NCBI RefSeq assembly: GCF_051549785.1
Contig: NZ_CP189974.1
Coordinates: 434,001 to 498,000 of the forward strand
Direction of reading: 5' to 3'
Source of the DNA: Caldatribacterium sp051549785
GTDB taxonomy: Bacteria; Atribacterota; Atribacteria; Atribacterales; Caldatribacteriaceae
DNA length: 64,000 nucleotides
Under the pieces are notes generated by a model that saw only the letters and a program-made list of their open reading frames with translations, was not told the origin of the DNA and ran no database searches. Positions within the stretch are counted from its first letter, which is position 1. Each line of letters opens with the position of its first letter. Below, in pieces: positions 48,682 to 56,404 of this stretch. A program made the position numbers and the translations under genes.

Positions 48682-50058
48682 TCATTTCCCGATGCAGAAC
48701 TGGGAAAAGAGCGCCTGTAACACCTCCTCGTCCACTGCTTCTCCCGTGAGACGTTTCATCCCCAAAAGCGCCTCATCAACAAGAATCCCCACCACGTCAA
48801 GGGATGTCTCGCCCTCGAGAGCCCTCAGCGCCTCCTCAAGAGACTCAAGAATCCCCGTCAATTCCTCTCTCTGGCGAGCGGTAAGGAGCGCAAGATCCTC
48901 CTCAGGCCCCACAGAATGCTGCACGTACTCCACAAGCACTTGAAGCAGCGCTTCTTTCCCCTCTCCAGTCAGCGCCGAAACCTCAAGAATGGTCTCCCCC
49001 GGATAGAGCCTTTCAAGTTCCTCCCGAGAGAGCCTTGGGGGAAGGTCACTCTTGTTGAGGACCACAAGGTGAGGTCGACCCCGGACGGAGCGGGCAAGTT
49101 CCCAATCCTCAGCTTCCAGGGGCTGGCTCCGGTCGAAAACGGCAATGACGAAATCTGCTCGCTTGAGGTACGCTCTCGCCCGTTCTACTCCAATCCTCTC
49201 TACAGGGTCCTCACTTTCCCGAATCCCCGCGGTATCCACAAAACGGAAGGGGAACCCCTCAAGGAGCACAAGTTCTTCGATGGCATCCCGTGTCGTTCCG
49301 GGGAAAGGCGTGACGATGGCCCGGTCTCTCCCCACAAGGAGGTTCAGAAGGCTCGACTTCCCAACGTTCGGCTTCCCCACGATGACCACGAGCGTCCCTT
49401 CTTCCAGGGGCTTTAAACGGCTACTCTGGACGAGTTCTCTGCGGATTTCCTCAGAAAGCGACCGAAGGTTCTGACGAACAAACCCTACCACGTCGTCAAG
49501 GGGAACATCGGGGAAGTCACAGGACGCCACAAGGTACGCTCCCACAAGGACCAGGCATTCTTTCCACCTGCGGACCTTTTCGCCAAAGGCCCCGGAAAGA
49601 TGCCGCAACGAGAGCTCGAGAACTTTTTCGGAGCGGGCCCGAACCAGGGTAACCACCGCCTCTGCCTGGAGAAGGTCGATGCGCCCGTTCAGGAAAGCCC
49701 GTTCGGTGAACTCCCCAGGACGAGCCAGGCGAGCCCCTTCTTCAAGACAGAGATCGAGCACCTTTCGCACAAGCAGGGGTCCCCCGTGGAGATGGAACTC
49801 TACAACGTCCTCCCGGGTGTAGCTCTTCGGTGCCCGCATCACCACACAGAGGGCTTCATCAAAGGGCCTTCCGGTCTTTGGATCGCAGACCTCGCCAAGG
49901 TACATCCGGAAACTCCGAAACTCTTCAACCCGTTTCCCGGAGCGGGCACGAAAAAGCCGGGACGCAATACGTACTGCATCCCGGCCGCTCAGGCGCACAA
50001 TGCCAATAGCCCCCACCCCAAGAGGCGTGGCAACAGCCACAATGGTATCATCCCTCAT
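48682..50058 (-). CDS. mnmE: tRNA modification GTPase MnmE
   Basis: MnmE works with MnmG to place the carboxymethylaminomethyl or related group on U34 of tRNA wobble positions. The 458-residue protein has the N-terminal tetrahydrofolate-binding domain (DTIVAVATPLGVGAIGIVRL, REDVVEFHLHGGP), the helical domain, and an inserted G domain with GKPNVGKSSLLNLLVG, TPFPGTTRDAIEE, DTAGIRESED and VLNKSDLP, ending with the invariant CIGK motif. The ATG at 50058 overlaps jag by 11 bases; the longer upstream frame is not needed. mnmG, the usual partner, is not in the window. Confidence 0.96.
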   Translation of the reverse strand: MRDDTIVAVATPLGVGAIGIVRLSGRDAVRIASRLFRARSGKRVEEFRSFRMYLGEVCDPKTGRPFDEALCVVMRAPKSYTREDVVEFHLHGGPLLVRKVLDLCLEEGARLARPGEFTERAFLNGRIDLLQAEAVVTLVRARSEKVLELSLRHLSGAFGEKVRRWKECLVLVGAYLVASCDFPDVPLDDVVGFVRQNLRSLSEEIRRELVQSSRLKPLEEGTLVVIVGKPNVGKSSLLNLLVGRDRAIVTPFPGTTRDAIEELVLLEGFPFRFVDTAGIRESEDPVERIGVERARAYLKRADFVIAVFDRSQPLEAEDWELARSVRGRPHLVVLNKSDLPPRLSREELERLYPGETILEVSALTGEGKEALLQVLVEYVQHSVGPEEDLALLTARQREELTGILESLEEALRALEGETSLDVVGILVDEALLGMKRLTGEAVDEEVLQALFSQFCIGK

Positions 50059-50833
50059 GACCTTCTTCAGGGAGAGACGAACTTCCCTCGTTCCCCCGGG
50101 AACGAGCGTGCTTCTTCGCAGGCTTTTGCTTCCCCCCACTCCTCTTCTGGGTCTTGAGGTCAATGACTACCCTTCGGTGGGGCTCTTCGCCGACGCTATA
50201 GGTAACAACCTGCGGGTGGTCTTTGAGGGCAGTGTGAATGATGCGCCGCTCCCGGGCGTTCATGGGAGCCAGACGAACTTTCTTCTTTTCCCGCAAGACT
50301 TTTCGAGCCATCCGCTCGGCGAGCTTCCGAAGGGCTTCTTCCCGGCGCTTCCGGTATCCGGAAACATCTACTTCAAGGGGGAGTTCCCCATGACCCCGGC
50401 GGGCAAGGAAAGTCCTCACGAGAACCTCGAGGGCCTCGAGGGTTTCCCCCTTTCGCCCGATGAGCACTCCCGCGTCTTTCCCATCAAGAGCGCAGCGCAA
50501 AACCCCATCTTCCTGGGTCACGTTCACTGTGACCTCAAGGCCCATCTTTTCTACAAGCTCCCCCAGGAAACGGTCGAGGGACTCCTGAACCTCTGAGGAA
50601 TCCCGGGCTGGAGCCTTCTGGGCTTCAGGTGGCGCAGTCTCCGGGGCAACCTCTTCCTCATCCTTCACCCACACCCGGACCTTCACCATCCGGGGGACGA
50701 AAACGCTCAGAAACCCTTTGGTCTCCGAGAGCACCTCGTATCCCAGCTGTTCCGGGGGAACGTCAAAATACCGCGCGGCCCGCTCGAGGACTTCCTCGAG
50801 GCTCTTTCCTGAAACCTCAACGCTTCTTTTCAC
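50048..50833 (-). CDS. jag: Jag/KhpB RNA-binding protein
   Basis: This protein of about 261 residues has three domains: Jag-N (KRSVEVSGKSLEEVLERAA), a KH domain with VLIGRKGETLEALEVLV, and a C-terminal R3H domain (NARERRIIHTALKDHPQVVT, then SVGEEPHRRVVI). A charged linker rich in Glu, Ala and Pro joins the first two, and a lysine-rich tail ends it. It binds RNA and in firmicutes controls cell elongation and division together with KhpA. The GTG at 50833 (GGGGGAAAG ahead) overlaps yidC by 17 bases. It follows yidC in the classic order. Confidence 0.93.
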   Translation of the reverse strand: MKRSVEVSGKSLEEVLERAARYFDVPPEQLGYEVLSETKGFLSVFVPRMVKVRVWVKDEEEVAPETAPPEAQKAPARDSSEVQESLDRFLGELVEKMGLEVTVNVTQEDGVLRCALDGKDAGVLIGRKGETLEALEVLVRTFLARRGHGELPLEVDVSGYRKRREEALRKLAERMARKVLREKKKVRLAPMNARERRIIHTALKDHPQVVTYSVGEEPHRRVVIDLKTQKRSGGKQKPAKKHARSRGNEGSSSLPEEGHEG

Positions 50834-51551
50834 GGCGCTTTCCCCCCTTTCCACCCTGCGAATTCCCCACCTGCCCTCCCGGTGAGGACGAAACAGGTAA
50901 GGCCGAAGAGGACCTCGTTCTCCGCAGCTGTATTTCCAGCATGTACTGCTGGAAGATGTAAAAGAGGTTGGAGACAAACCAGTACAGCAGTACCCCTGAA
51001 GGCAACCCCCAGCTGATGAACACGAGAAACACCGGCATAACCACCATGAGGAGGAGATTCTGCTGCGCTACCTCACCACCTGAAGGAGGAGTGCTGATTT
51101 TCTGCTGCCAGAACGTCGTCGCCCCCATGGCCAGGGGGAGAATGTAGTAGGGGTCAGGTCGGGAGAGGCTGGGGAGCCACAGAAACCCTGCCTGGCCGTA
51201 ATCGTACGTCACAAGCACCCGGTAGAGGACAAAGAGGAAAGGGAGCTGGATAAGGAGGGGCAGACACCCCCCCAGGGGGCTCACTCCCTTTTCCCGGTAG
51301 AGCTTCATGATTTCCTGGTTGAGCTTCTGCGGGTCTTTCCCGTACTTTTCCTGGAGCTTCTTGATTTCCGGCTGCAGCTCCTGCATGGCCCTGGCTGAAA
51401 GGTTCTGCTTGTGAATGACAGGGTACAGCGCCAGCCGAATCACCACCGTGAGGAGGACGATGGAAATCCCGTAGTTTCCCGTAAGCTGATAGAAAAACCG
51501 GAGAACGAACTCCATGAGTTTGGCCAGACCATCCCAGATCTGTGCAAACAC
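50817..51551 (-). CDS. yidC: Membrane protein insertase YidC
   Basis: This is an inner-membrane insertase/chaperone for integral membrane proteins (244 residues, five helices, short form without the large periplasmic domain). It has YGISIVLLTVVIRLALYPV with the conserved arginine of the hydrophilic groove, a cytoplasmic hairpin (ARAMQELQPEIKKLQEKYGK), GVSPLGGCLPLLIQLPFLF and the late WGLPSGVLLYWFVSNLF. The C-terminal tail is strongly basic, as needed for ribosome contact. A diderm usually has the long form, so the short form here is worth noting. Confidence 0.95.
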   Translation of the reverse strand: MFAQIWDGLAKLMEFVLRFFYQLTGNYGISIVLLTVVIRLALYPVIHKQNLSARAMQELQPEIKKLQEKYGKDPQKLNQEIMKLYREKGVSPLGGCLPLLIQLPFLFVLYRVLVTYDYGQAGFLWLPSLSRPDPYYILPLAMGATTFWQQKISTPPSGGEVAQQNLLLMVVMPVFLVFISWGLPSGVLLYWFVSNLFYIFQQYMLEIQLRRTRSSSALPVSSSPGGQVGNSQGGKGGKRREKKR

Positions 51552-51569
51552 GTTCCATCACCTTTCCCG

Positions 51570-51797
51570 TCATTTCACCGGATCGTACCCACCGCGAGCA
51601 TACGGATGGCAGCGGAGCACTCGCCAGAGACTCAGAAGAAGGCCTTTCCAGAGCCCGTACTTTCGCAACGCCTCCCGCGCGTACTCAGAACAGGTGGGCT
51701 CGAACCGACAACTGGCAGGAAGAAGAGGGGAGAGGTATTTCTGGTACCACTCAAGCACCCGGTCAAGGCCCTGCACGAGGGCTCGTTCAGGTCTCAC
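51570..51797 (-). CDS. yidD: Membrane protein insertion efficiency factor YidD
   Basis: This small amphipathic protein (75 residues) has the conserved CRFEPTCSEYAREALRKYG and WRVLRCHPYARGGYDPV motifs, including the three cysteines. It assists membrane insertion near YidC. The GTG at 51797 overlaps the rnpA stop (GTGA), which fixes the start over a longer frame inside rnpA. Confidence 0.94.
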   Translation of the reverse strand: MRPERALVQGLDRVLEWYQKYLSPLLPASCRFEPTCSEYAREALRKYGLWKGLLLSLWRVLRCHPYARGGYDPVK

Positions 51798-52123
51798 CCG
51801 TCTTGTTCCACCCTTCCCAGGAGTTCTCCCATCCACCGGACAAGAAGGGGAAACTCCACCGAAGCGATGCTTTCGTCCCCCACGAAGACAAAGTCAAAGG
51901 GCTGGTCCTTCCAGATGGGGTAGTAATGGACACGAAAGGCCTCTCTCAGTCTTCTCCGGATACGGTTCCGGCACACCGCCTTCTTGCTCCGCCCCACAAA
52001 ACACACCCGGACAGGTCCCGCTTCCCGCCGGTAGAAAAAAAGACGCAAAGGACCACTACCGATCCTTTTTCCTTCCTCAAAGATCCGGGCAAAGTCCTTT
52101 TTCCTCGTGAGCGTTTCCATCAT
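51794..52123 (-). CDS. rnpA: Ribonuclease P protein component
   Basis: This basic protein (109 residues) binds RNase P RNA for tRNA 5' maturation. It has LTRKKDFARIFEEGKRI at the N-terminus and the signature GRSKKAVCRNRIRRRLREAF (RNR motif). The ATG at 52123 overlaps the rpmH stop by four bases (ATGA); a second ATG follows immediately. The order rpmH-rnpA-yidD-yidC-jag-mnmE is the standard bacterial block. Confidence 0.95.
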   Translation of the reverse strand: MMETLTRKKDFARIFEEGKRIGSGPLRLFFYRREAGPVRVCFVGRSKKAVCRNRIRRRLREAFRVHYYPIWKDQPFDFVFVGDESIASVEFPLLVRWMGELLGRVEQDG

Positions 52124-52254
52124 ACAGTGAGGCGCTTCCGGCCCTTTCTCCGTCTTCGGCGGAGGACTTCCTGCCCTCCTTTGGTCTTCATACGAGCGCG
52201 GAATCCGTGTTTTCTCTTGGCACGCAGGCGATGTGGCTGATACGTCCTCTTCAT
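52120..52254 (-). CDS. rpmH: 50S ribosomal protein L34
   Basis: This is a 44-residue, very basic protein beginning MKRTYQPHRLRAKRKHGFRA, the invariant L34 signature, and ending KGRKRLTV. AAAGGAG lies upstream of the ATG at 52254, and a near-consensus promoter precedes it. It is coupled to rnpA by a four-base overlap. Confidence 0.97.
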   Translation of the reverse strand: MKRTYQPHRLRAKRKHGFRARMKTKGGQEVLRRRRRKGRKRLTV

Positions 52255-52292
52255 GGATTCTGCTTCTCCTTTCCCGCATGTACTGTGGTATC

Positions 52293-52321
52293 ATTATATT
52301 GCAAGGTGAAGCCCCGGTCAA
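52293..52321 (-). promoter_or_regulatory. Near-consensus promoter of the rpmH operon
   Basis: On the minus strand TTGACC (52321-52316) and TATAAT (52298-52293) are 17 bases apart, 38 bases before the rpmH start. This is one of the strongest promoters in the window and should drive rpmH-rnpA-yidD-yidC-jag-mnmE. Confidence 0.85.
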
Positions 52322-52343
52322 TGGAGAAGGAGTTCAAGTAGCG

Positions 52344-52371
52344 AAAAGCCCCAGATTGCTCTGGGGCTTTT
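52344..52371 (-). terminator. Intrinsic terminator after the Ig-like protein gene
   Basis: A 12-bp perfect stem (52344-52355 with 52360-52371) around TTGC, with A/T-rich ends, lies between the end of the surface locus and the rpmH promoter. On the minus strand it ends transcription of the surface operon. Confidence 0.85.
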
Positions 52372-52406
52372 GGGGGAAAGAAGATCGGGGGAGGAATCTG
52401 AATCTT

Positions 52407-54116
52407 TTACCCTCCCGGATGGAGCTTAAGGGTTTCTTCTTTGCGGAGGATTTCTTTCCCCTGGTGCGCCATGACAAGTGTAAGGGCGTACTTTCCGGGC
52501 TCCAGGGTATTCTGCGACTCAAGGACGAGCACCCCTTCCTCACCGGGAAGAACGAGATCCGGACTCTCTCTTAAGACCAGGGTGAGGCTTGAGCCCGGTT
52601 TCACCGCAATAGCCCCCTCTGTAGATATCTCCTCCTGAATCCGCACAAGGGTGATGACACAGGAAGGCTGGAGGTGTGTGTTCCCCGTGTTCCGGAAGCG
52701 CACCACGGCCCGGGGACGGAACGTGGCCTTCTGGGGAGGTCCCTCAAGGACGAACTCAATCCCCGTAAGGTCTGCCTGAAGCATTTTCACCCCCTTCACG
52801 TTTTCAAGCACAAGGAGGGTGGATGCCCCAAAGGCCCTTCGGAGTTCTTCGGGAACGGGTTTTCCGTCGACACTTTCGGGGAGAAAATCAACCCGGACGT
52901 ATTTGTCGCCTTCGGAGACACTGTCAGGACTCTTCACGGTAATTCGCACGGTCTTCGTTTTATAAGGGGCAATTTCCACCTGCTCCGGGGCGACTTCGAC
53001 GAAGGAACTGAAGCGGGCGCTTTCGGCTTCCACCGGGTCAATGACAACACCCCGGGCGACGACCGTGTGAGAAGAGTCGTTGTAGAGCACCACCGTGAAA
53101 GAACGATTGGCTCCCGGAGAAATCTTCCCCTCGAGGATCTCCTTGCTGACACTGAGAAACACTGGATTCACCGCAGCAATGCCCACATCCTGGATTTCTC
53201 TTTTTCTTTCCGCCACCTCTTTCCCCTCGACGTGGAAAATCGTTTTTGCTTCTGCTCTGTGGACTCCTCCATAGTCGATGACTGCTAAAGCCGCATAGTC
53301 CCCGGGCGGGAGGTTCCCCGTATAAAGGGTGACGAAATCAAGAGAAAACCCGGGGAGGACCCGGCCCCGTCCACTCCCCAGGGGAGACTCAATCACCCTT
53401 TTCCCAAGGGCATTGGTCACGATGAGTTTCCCTTTCCCTTCGATGATATCCCTGCCACGGTTTGCGAGGGTGGCGGAAAACCTCAGCCCTTCTTCGGTTC
53501 TTTTCACCTCGAAGGCCTCGATAACCCCGAATTTCCCACTCCAGCGCTGGGCAACGCCTCGCCGTCGTACCCGGACAAAGAGGACGTTACCCAAAAGGAC
53601 GTCAACCCTGGTTTTCAATACCGCTGCCTGCTCCTGGAGGGCGGTTTTCTCCTCTTCGGCTGTAGCTTGAAAGACGATCATAGCAGTGTACAGACCAGGT
53701 TTAGCGCTGGGGGGAACAGTGAGGGTGGCCCGGATCTCTTTCCCTCCAAAGGGAGGCAACATCAGGGTTGCCTCTTCCAGGCGAACCCAGGCAACACAGG
53801 AATGCTGAGGGTCCAGGGTATCCTCAGGGCCTGCGGGACGGTACGTACCGTCCCGTTCCTCCACAGTCCCGGCCACAAAGGCCTGGAGGCGGATTTCCTG
53901 AGCGCTTTCGTTGAAAAGCGTGCAGACGAGCTCTTCTTTGCTTCCGGGAAGAAGCTCAAGGTTAAACGAGAGGGGACTCATGGTGAGCCCCACACCCCAG
54001 GAACAGGAAGGCAAAAGGAGGAAGGCAAAAAGCAAAAGGCAAAACCCGAAAAGCAGGACCTCTCTGGTGCCCCCGGGGGCACCAGAGAGGGAGAAACTCA
54101 GCTTGGCTTCACCCAT
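52407..54116 (-). CDS. Exported multi-domain Ig-like protein of the surface locus
   Basis: This protein of about 569 residues has a hydrophobic export segment (LLFGFCLLLFAFLLLPSC, possibly a lipoprotein signal with LPSC) and then beta-sandwich modules. The first (about 45-150) runs MSPLSFNLELLPGSKEELVC to KPGLYTAMIVFQATAE and resembles PapD/DUF916-type chaperone or adhesin domains. Further modules show PPGDYAALAVIDYGG, a second chaperone-like unit (NPVFLSVSKEILEGKISPGA) and a final LEPGKYALTLVMAHQG. It follows the 227-residue gene on the same strand, and its start region contains a perfect 32-bp palindrome, so the start (54116 as given, or later) is unsure. Probably periplasmic or surface-anchored; role inferred from neighbours. 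Confidence 0.75.
   Translation of the reverse strand: MGEAKLSFSLSGAPGGTREVLLFGFCLLLFAFLLLPSCSWGVGLTMSPLSFNLELLPGSKEELVCTLFNESAQEIRLQAFVAGTVEERDGTYRPAGPEDTLDPQHSCVAWVRLEEATLMLPPFGGKEIRATLTVPPSAKPGLYTAMIVFQATAEEEKTALQEQAAVLKTRVDVLLGNVLFVRVRRRGVAQRWSGKFGVIEAFEVKRTEEGLRFSATLANRGRDIIEGKGKLIVTNALGKRVIESPLGSGRGRVLPGFSLDFVTLYTGNLPPGDYAALAVIDYGGVHRAEAKTIFHVEGKEVAERKREIQDVGIAAVNPVFLSVSKEILEGKISPGANRSFTVVLYNDSSHTVVARGVVIDPVEAESARFSSFVEVAPEQVEIAPYKTKTVRITVKSPDSVSEGDKYVRVDFLPESVDGKPVPEELRRAFGASTLLVLENVKGVKMLQADLTGIEFVLEGPPQKATFRPRAVVRFRNTGNTHLQPSCVITLVRIQEEISTEGAIAVKPGSSLTLVLRESPDLVLPGEEGVLVLESQNTLEPGKYALTLVMAHQGKEILRKEETLKLHPGG
54059..54090. repeat. 32-bp perfect palindrome between two surface genes
   Basis: Sixteen bases (54059-54074) are followed without any gap by their exact complement (54075-54090), centred on CCCCCGGGGG. 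It lies just after the stop of the 227-residue gene and inside the first codons assigned to the Ig-like gene. In RNA it would form a very stable hairpin, followed on the minus strand by TCCTGCTTTTC. Confidence 0.85.
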
Positions 54117-54781
54117 GGTTTTTGCTCTTTCAGCGTAACGCAGATTGTCGCACCATTGGGGTCCGCGTACTCACAGGCAGGAGTGAGGTGAGAAACCTCG
54201 ATCTTGTTGTAAATCCTGAAGACATAGCCTAAAATCGGCTCTGTGATGGACCTGGTTCCGTTGAAGTCCGACGCCCGAACCCACTGAGGCCATGGGCCAC
54301 CCCACTGCCAGTACTTGTAGTAGGTGGGAATGGTCTCGTTTGCGTCCGTCTTCTTCAGGTCCTCAAACCCGGAAAACACGAGATCCACGTCGCCATTGCT
54401 TGTGAGGCACCCGAAAAGCCATTGGGTGTCGTAGCAACCGGGCTTCAGCACATACCATTTGATCTCCGTGGCAGAAAGGCTCAGGGTGACCCACTGGGCG
54501 ACGGAGGCTTCAACCTTCACCTTTGCGCAGGGATCCAGGTTGCAGGAGAAGAAATAGGGCTTGGTAATGACCGCCCAGGCGCCTTTCGGGTAGATGCACT
54601 GAGCCCCGGGGATATCAACGTTGACAGTATTGGTGGAGTCATCCGGGCCTATGCCGAGGATTCGGGCAAGCTCTGCCTGTTCCTCGGAGGTGAGTTCATT
54701 CGGGATTTCCTCCTCTGCCCAGGCCACTGCGCCCACAAAAAGTAAACACACCACAACACCCAAAATCACAAACCACTTCAT
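54098..54781 (-). CDS. Secreted cysteine-containing protein of the surface locus
   Basis: This 227-residue protein has a signal peptide (MKWFVILGVVVCLLFVGAVA, cleavage near WAEE). The mature part has six or seven cysteines likely forming disulfides (PGAQCIYP, FFSCNLDPCAKV, KPGCYDTQWLFGCLT, LTPACEYAD, ATICVTL) and a beta-rich, tryptophan-rich middle (YYKYWQWGGPWPQWVR). I do not recognise a family; by size and position it could be a structural subunit or a secreted effector. GGAGGAGAGG precedes the ATG. Upstream lies a 200-base region with a -10-like GATAAT (minus, 54876-54881) and copies of the GGGACTTTC motif. It is the first gene of the operon with the Ig-like protein. Confidence 0.75.
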   Translation of the reverse strand: MKWFVILGVVVCLLFVGAVAWAEEEIPNELTSEEQAELARILGIGPDDSTNTVNVDIPGAQCIYPKGAWAVITKPYFFSCNLDPCAKVKVEASVAQWVTLSLSATEIKWYVLKPGCYDTQWLFGCLTSNGDVDLVFSGFEDLKKTDANETIPTYYKYWQWGGPWPQWVRASDFNGTRSITEPILGYVFRIYNKIEVSHLTPACEYADPNGATICVTLKEQKPWVKPS

Positions 54782-54907
54782 GCTCCTCTCCTCCTTTCAG
54801 GTGGAATCCTGGTTACCACTTTCAGACTGATTCTTGCCCTCGTTCCCTCCCTGCCTCTCACCTCCCTCTGGGGGTATTATCGGGGGGAAAGGAAGGGAAG
54901 AAATCGA

Positions 54908-54973
54908 CTGAAAGTCCCGAAAGACCACCGGATAGTCTCAAAAAAAGAAAAACACTCGTAAGACGAAAGTCCC
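54908..54973 (-). promoter_or_regulatory. Recurring GGGACTTTC motif upstream of the secreted-protein operon
   Basis: On the minus strand the 54782-54981 gap contains GGGACTTTCGT (54973-54963) and a tandem GGTCTTTCGGGACTTTCAG (54926-54908). The second lies just upstream of where a -35 would be for the GATAAT at 54876-54881, the place of an activator site. The same motif precedes two other operons of this locus. Confidence 0.5.
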
Positions 54974-54981
54974 AGGAAACG

Positions 54982-55788
54982 CTACGGTAGGGCCAGGAAA
55001 ACCTTTAAAGCGCCAAGGGGACGGGGTCGCCGGCGGTCCTCACCAAAGACCCGAACTTCAACCTCGTACTCCCCCAAAGGAAAAGGCTGTTTCTCCCACT
55101 CCACCGTAATCTTCCGCACTCCTCCAGGAAGGATGAGGAGGTTTTTCTCGTTTTGGGGAAACACGGCGCGGTGGAGGAGTTCCCCCTCCCTGGTTCTCAC
55201 GAGCACCTCACCCCACACGCGCACGTGGACATTCCCAGCGTTCTCAAGGGAGAGTCGCAGGCGCTCTCTGTCTCCCCCCTCCACCACCACAGAAATCCTC
55301 TCGGTCTTTCGGATGCGGGGAAGAAGGAAAAGGAGCGTCCCCGTGCGAATGCTCACAGCGACCCCCCCGTTTCCCTCCGGGACCGTTTCGAAGACTACCG
55401 CCCCGTACCGCCCCTCACGAACGTCCGGGGGAATCTTCAGCCGGAGAAAGACTTTTCTCCTTTCCCCTGGCCCCAGCGTGAACACCCGCGCATCCTGCAG
55501 GACGACACAGGAAGAAAGAGAAAGGGGGCTGCTTCCCTCAGGGAGCAGGAGAATCTCCCCTTGGGGAGAGAGGGCGAGGTCGGCAAGAAAGCACCGAACA
55601 GCAACCGCTACCCCGGCAGCGTTTTTGACTTCTATGGCAACGCGGCGGTTGACCCCGCTGCCCATCTGTACCTCAAGGAAAGGTGGCGAAACCCCGAGGG
55701 CGATGCTTCCCAGAGCATACCCTGGCAAAAGCAGAAAAAACGTAACCTCAAGGACGATAAAACACTTCCACAACGATGGTCCCGACAT
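54982..55788 (-). CDS. Periplasmic chaperone-like (PapD/DUF916-type) protein
   Basis: This protein of about 268 residues has an export signal (ending LEVTFFLLLPGYALGSIALG) and a beta-sandwich similar to the first module of the 569-residue protein: GVSPPFLEVQMGSGVNRRVA, then LGPGERRKVFLRLKIPPDVR and EGRYGAVVFETVPEG. A further module ends FPLGEYEVEVRVFGED. The layout (two Ig-like domains, the G1-type strand near KVFLRLKIPP) recalls pilus chaperones, but the diagnostic arginine/lysine cleft is not evident. It overlaps the pilin-like gene upstream by 41 bases if started at the ATG 55788; starts at 55809 or 55833 are possible. Confidence 0.72.
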   Translation of the reverse strand: MSGPSLWKCFIVLEVTFFLLLPGYALGSIALGVSPPFLEVQMGSGVNRRVAIEVKNAAGVAVAVRCFLADLALSPQGEILLLPEGSSPLSLSSCVVLQDARVFTLGPGERRKVFLRLKIPPDVREGRYGAVVFETVPEGNGGVAVSIRTGTLLFLLPRIRKTERISVVVEGGDRERLRLSLENAGNVHVRVWGEVLVRTREGELLHRAVFPQNEKNLLILPGGVRKITVEWEKQPFPLGEYEVEVRVFGEDRRRPRPLGALKVFLALP

Positions 55789-56290
55789 ATTCCCCGGCCC
55801 TGTCTTCATGGGTGATCTCAAGCTGCAGGTCACACCTTGCGGTGTATGCTATTCCCCCCGCTGAGGTCTCAAAGAGGAGGAGCTTCTTCCCGTTGAGGAA
55901 CCGCACGAAATTCCCGGCTTCCTTCCCCTGTTCGGCGATGGCAATAGCAAGGCGCTCAGGGGGAATTACCGTGGCTTTTTCCTTCCCCTGGAGGGGTTTG
56001 GCCTCGGCAAAGACTTGCAGGGGGGTATTCGTCACCACCGAAAGCACAAGGGGGTTATTTGCCCGGTATGTACCCGGACCGCGGTCACAGTCAAAGACGA
56101 CCGCCGGTTCACGGCCGGGAAGGGCCTGTCCTTTTCCATCGGCAAGGTTCACCGTAACGTTCACATAGGGATGGATGGTGGCTTCGACCCGGATGGTCGG
56201 TCCCTGAAGAACCTCCCAGACTGTCTCCCCAAAGACCGGGAGAGGGAAAAGGAGAAGAACAGGAACGAGGAGAATTCCAAAACGCCGCAC
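55748..56290 (-). CDS. Exported pilin-like (DUF4402/spore-coat-U-type) small protein
   Basis: This protein of about 180 residues has a signal peptide (RRFGILLVPVLLLFPLPVFG) and a beta-sandwich with VEATIHPYVNVTVNLADGKG at the start, DCDRGPGTYRANNPLVLSV in the middle and the closing strand AGEYVGTIVVEVFYRP. The last motif (PAGxYxGxIxVxVxY) is the typical end of DUF4402/SCPU/pilin-like domains assembled by donor-strand exchange. The GTG at 56290 has AAAGG upstream. A motif copy GGGACTTTTCGT (minus, 56388-56377) lies 87 bases ahead of the start. It is followed by and overlaps the chaperone-like gene, as in chaperone-subunit pairs. Confidence 0.72.
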   Translation of the reverse strand: MRRFGILLVPVLLLFPLPVFGETVWEVLQGPTIRVEATIHPYVNVTVNLADGKGQALPGREPAVVFDCDRGPGTYRANNPLVLSVVTNTPLQVFAEAKPLQGKEKATVIPPERLAIAIAEQGKEAGNFVRFLNGKKLLLFETSAGGIAYTARCDLQLEITHEDRAGEYVGTIVVEVFYRP

Positions 56291-56376
56291 ACAATCACCG
56301 CCCTTTCCAGGAGCTCTGCAGAAAGGGTAGAAGAACAAGTGGTACCCCTGCATCGGGCAGAAGACCTATTCGCAGG

Positions 56377-56388
56377 ACGAAAAGTCCC
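56377..56388 (-). promoter_or_regulatory. GGGACTTTTCGT motif upstream of the pilin-like operon
   Basis: On the minus strand GGGACTTTTCGT lies 87 bases before the GTG of the pilin-like gene, after the response-regulator stop codon. It differs from the other copies by one extra T. Orientation is the same relative to transcription as at the two sister sites. Confidence 0.4.
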
Positions 56389-56404
56389 AAAAGCCTCCAG
56401 GACC

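Noticed and set aside
50087..50106. CTCGTTCCC/GGGAACGAG palindrome near the jag and mnmE junction, first thought to be related to the 54059 palindrome or to parS
   Set aside because: It lacks the CACGTG centre of parS and shares only the C/G-rich middle with the other palindrome; it lies in the low-complexity jag tail.
52255..52343. Possible origin upstream of rpmH, the usual place in many bacteria
   Set aside because: No DnaA-box-like sequence is present there; only the rpmH promoter and a terminator are seen.
54876..54881. Sigma-54 or flagellar sigma-28 promoter for the surface operons
   Set aside because: No GG-N10-GC spacing or GCCGATAA element is present; only a sigma-70-like GATAAT is seen.
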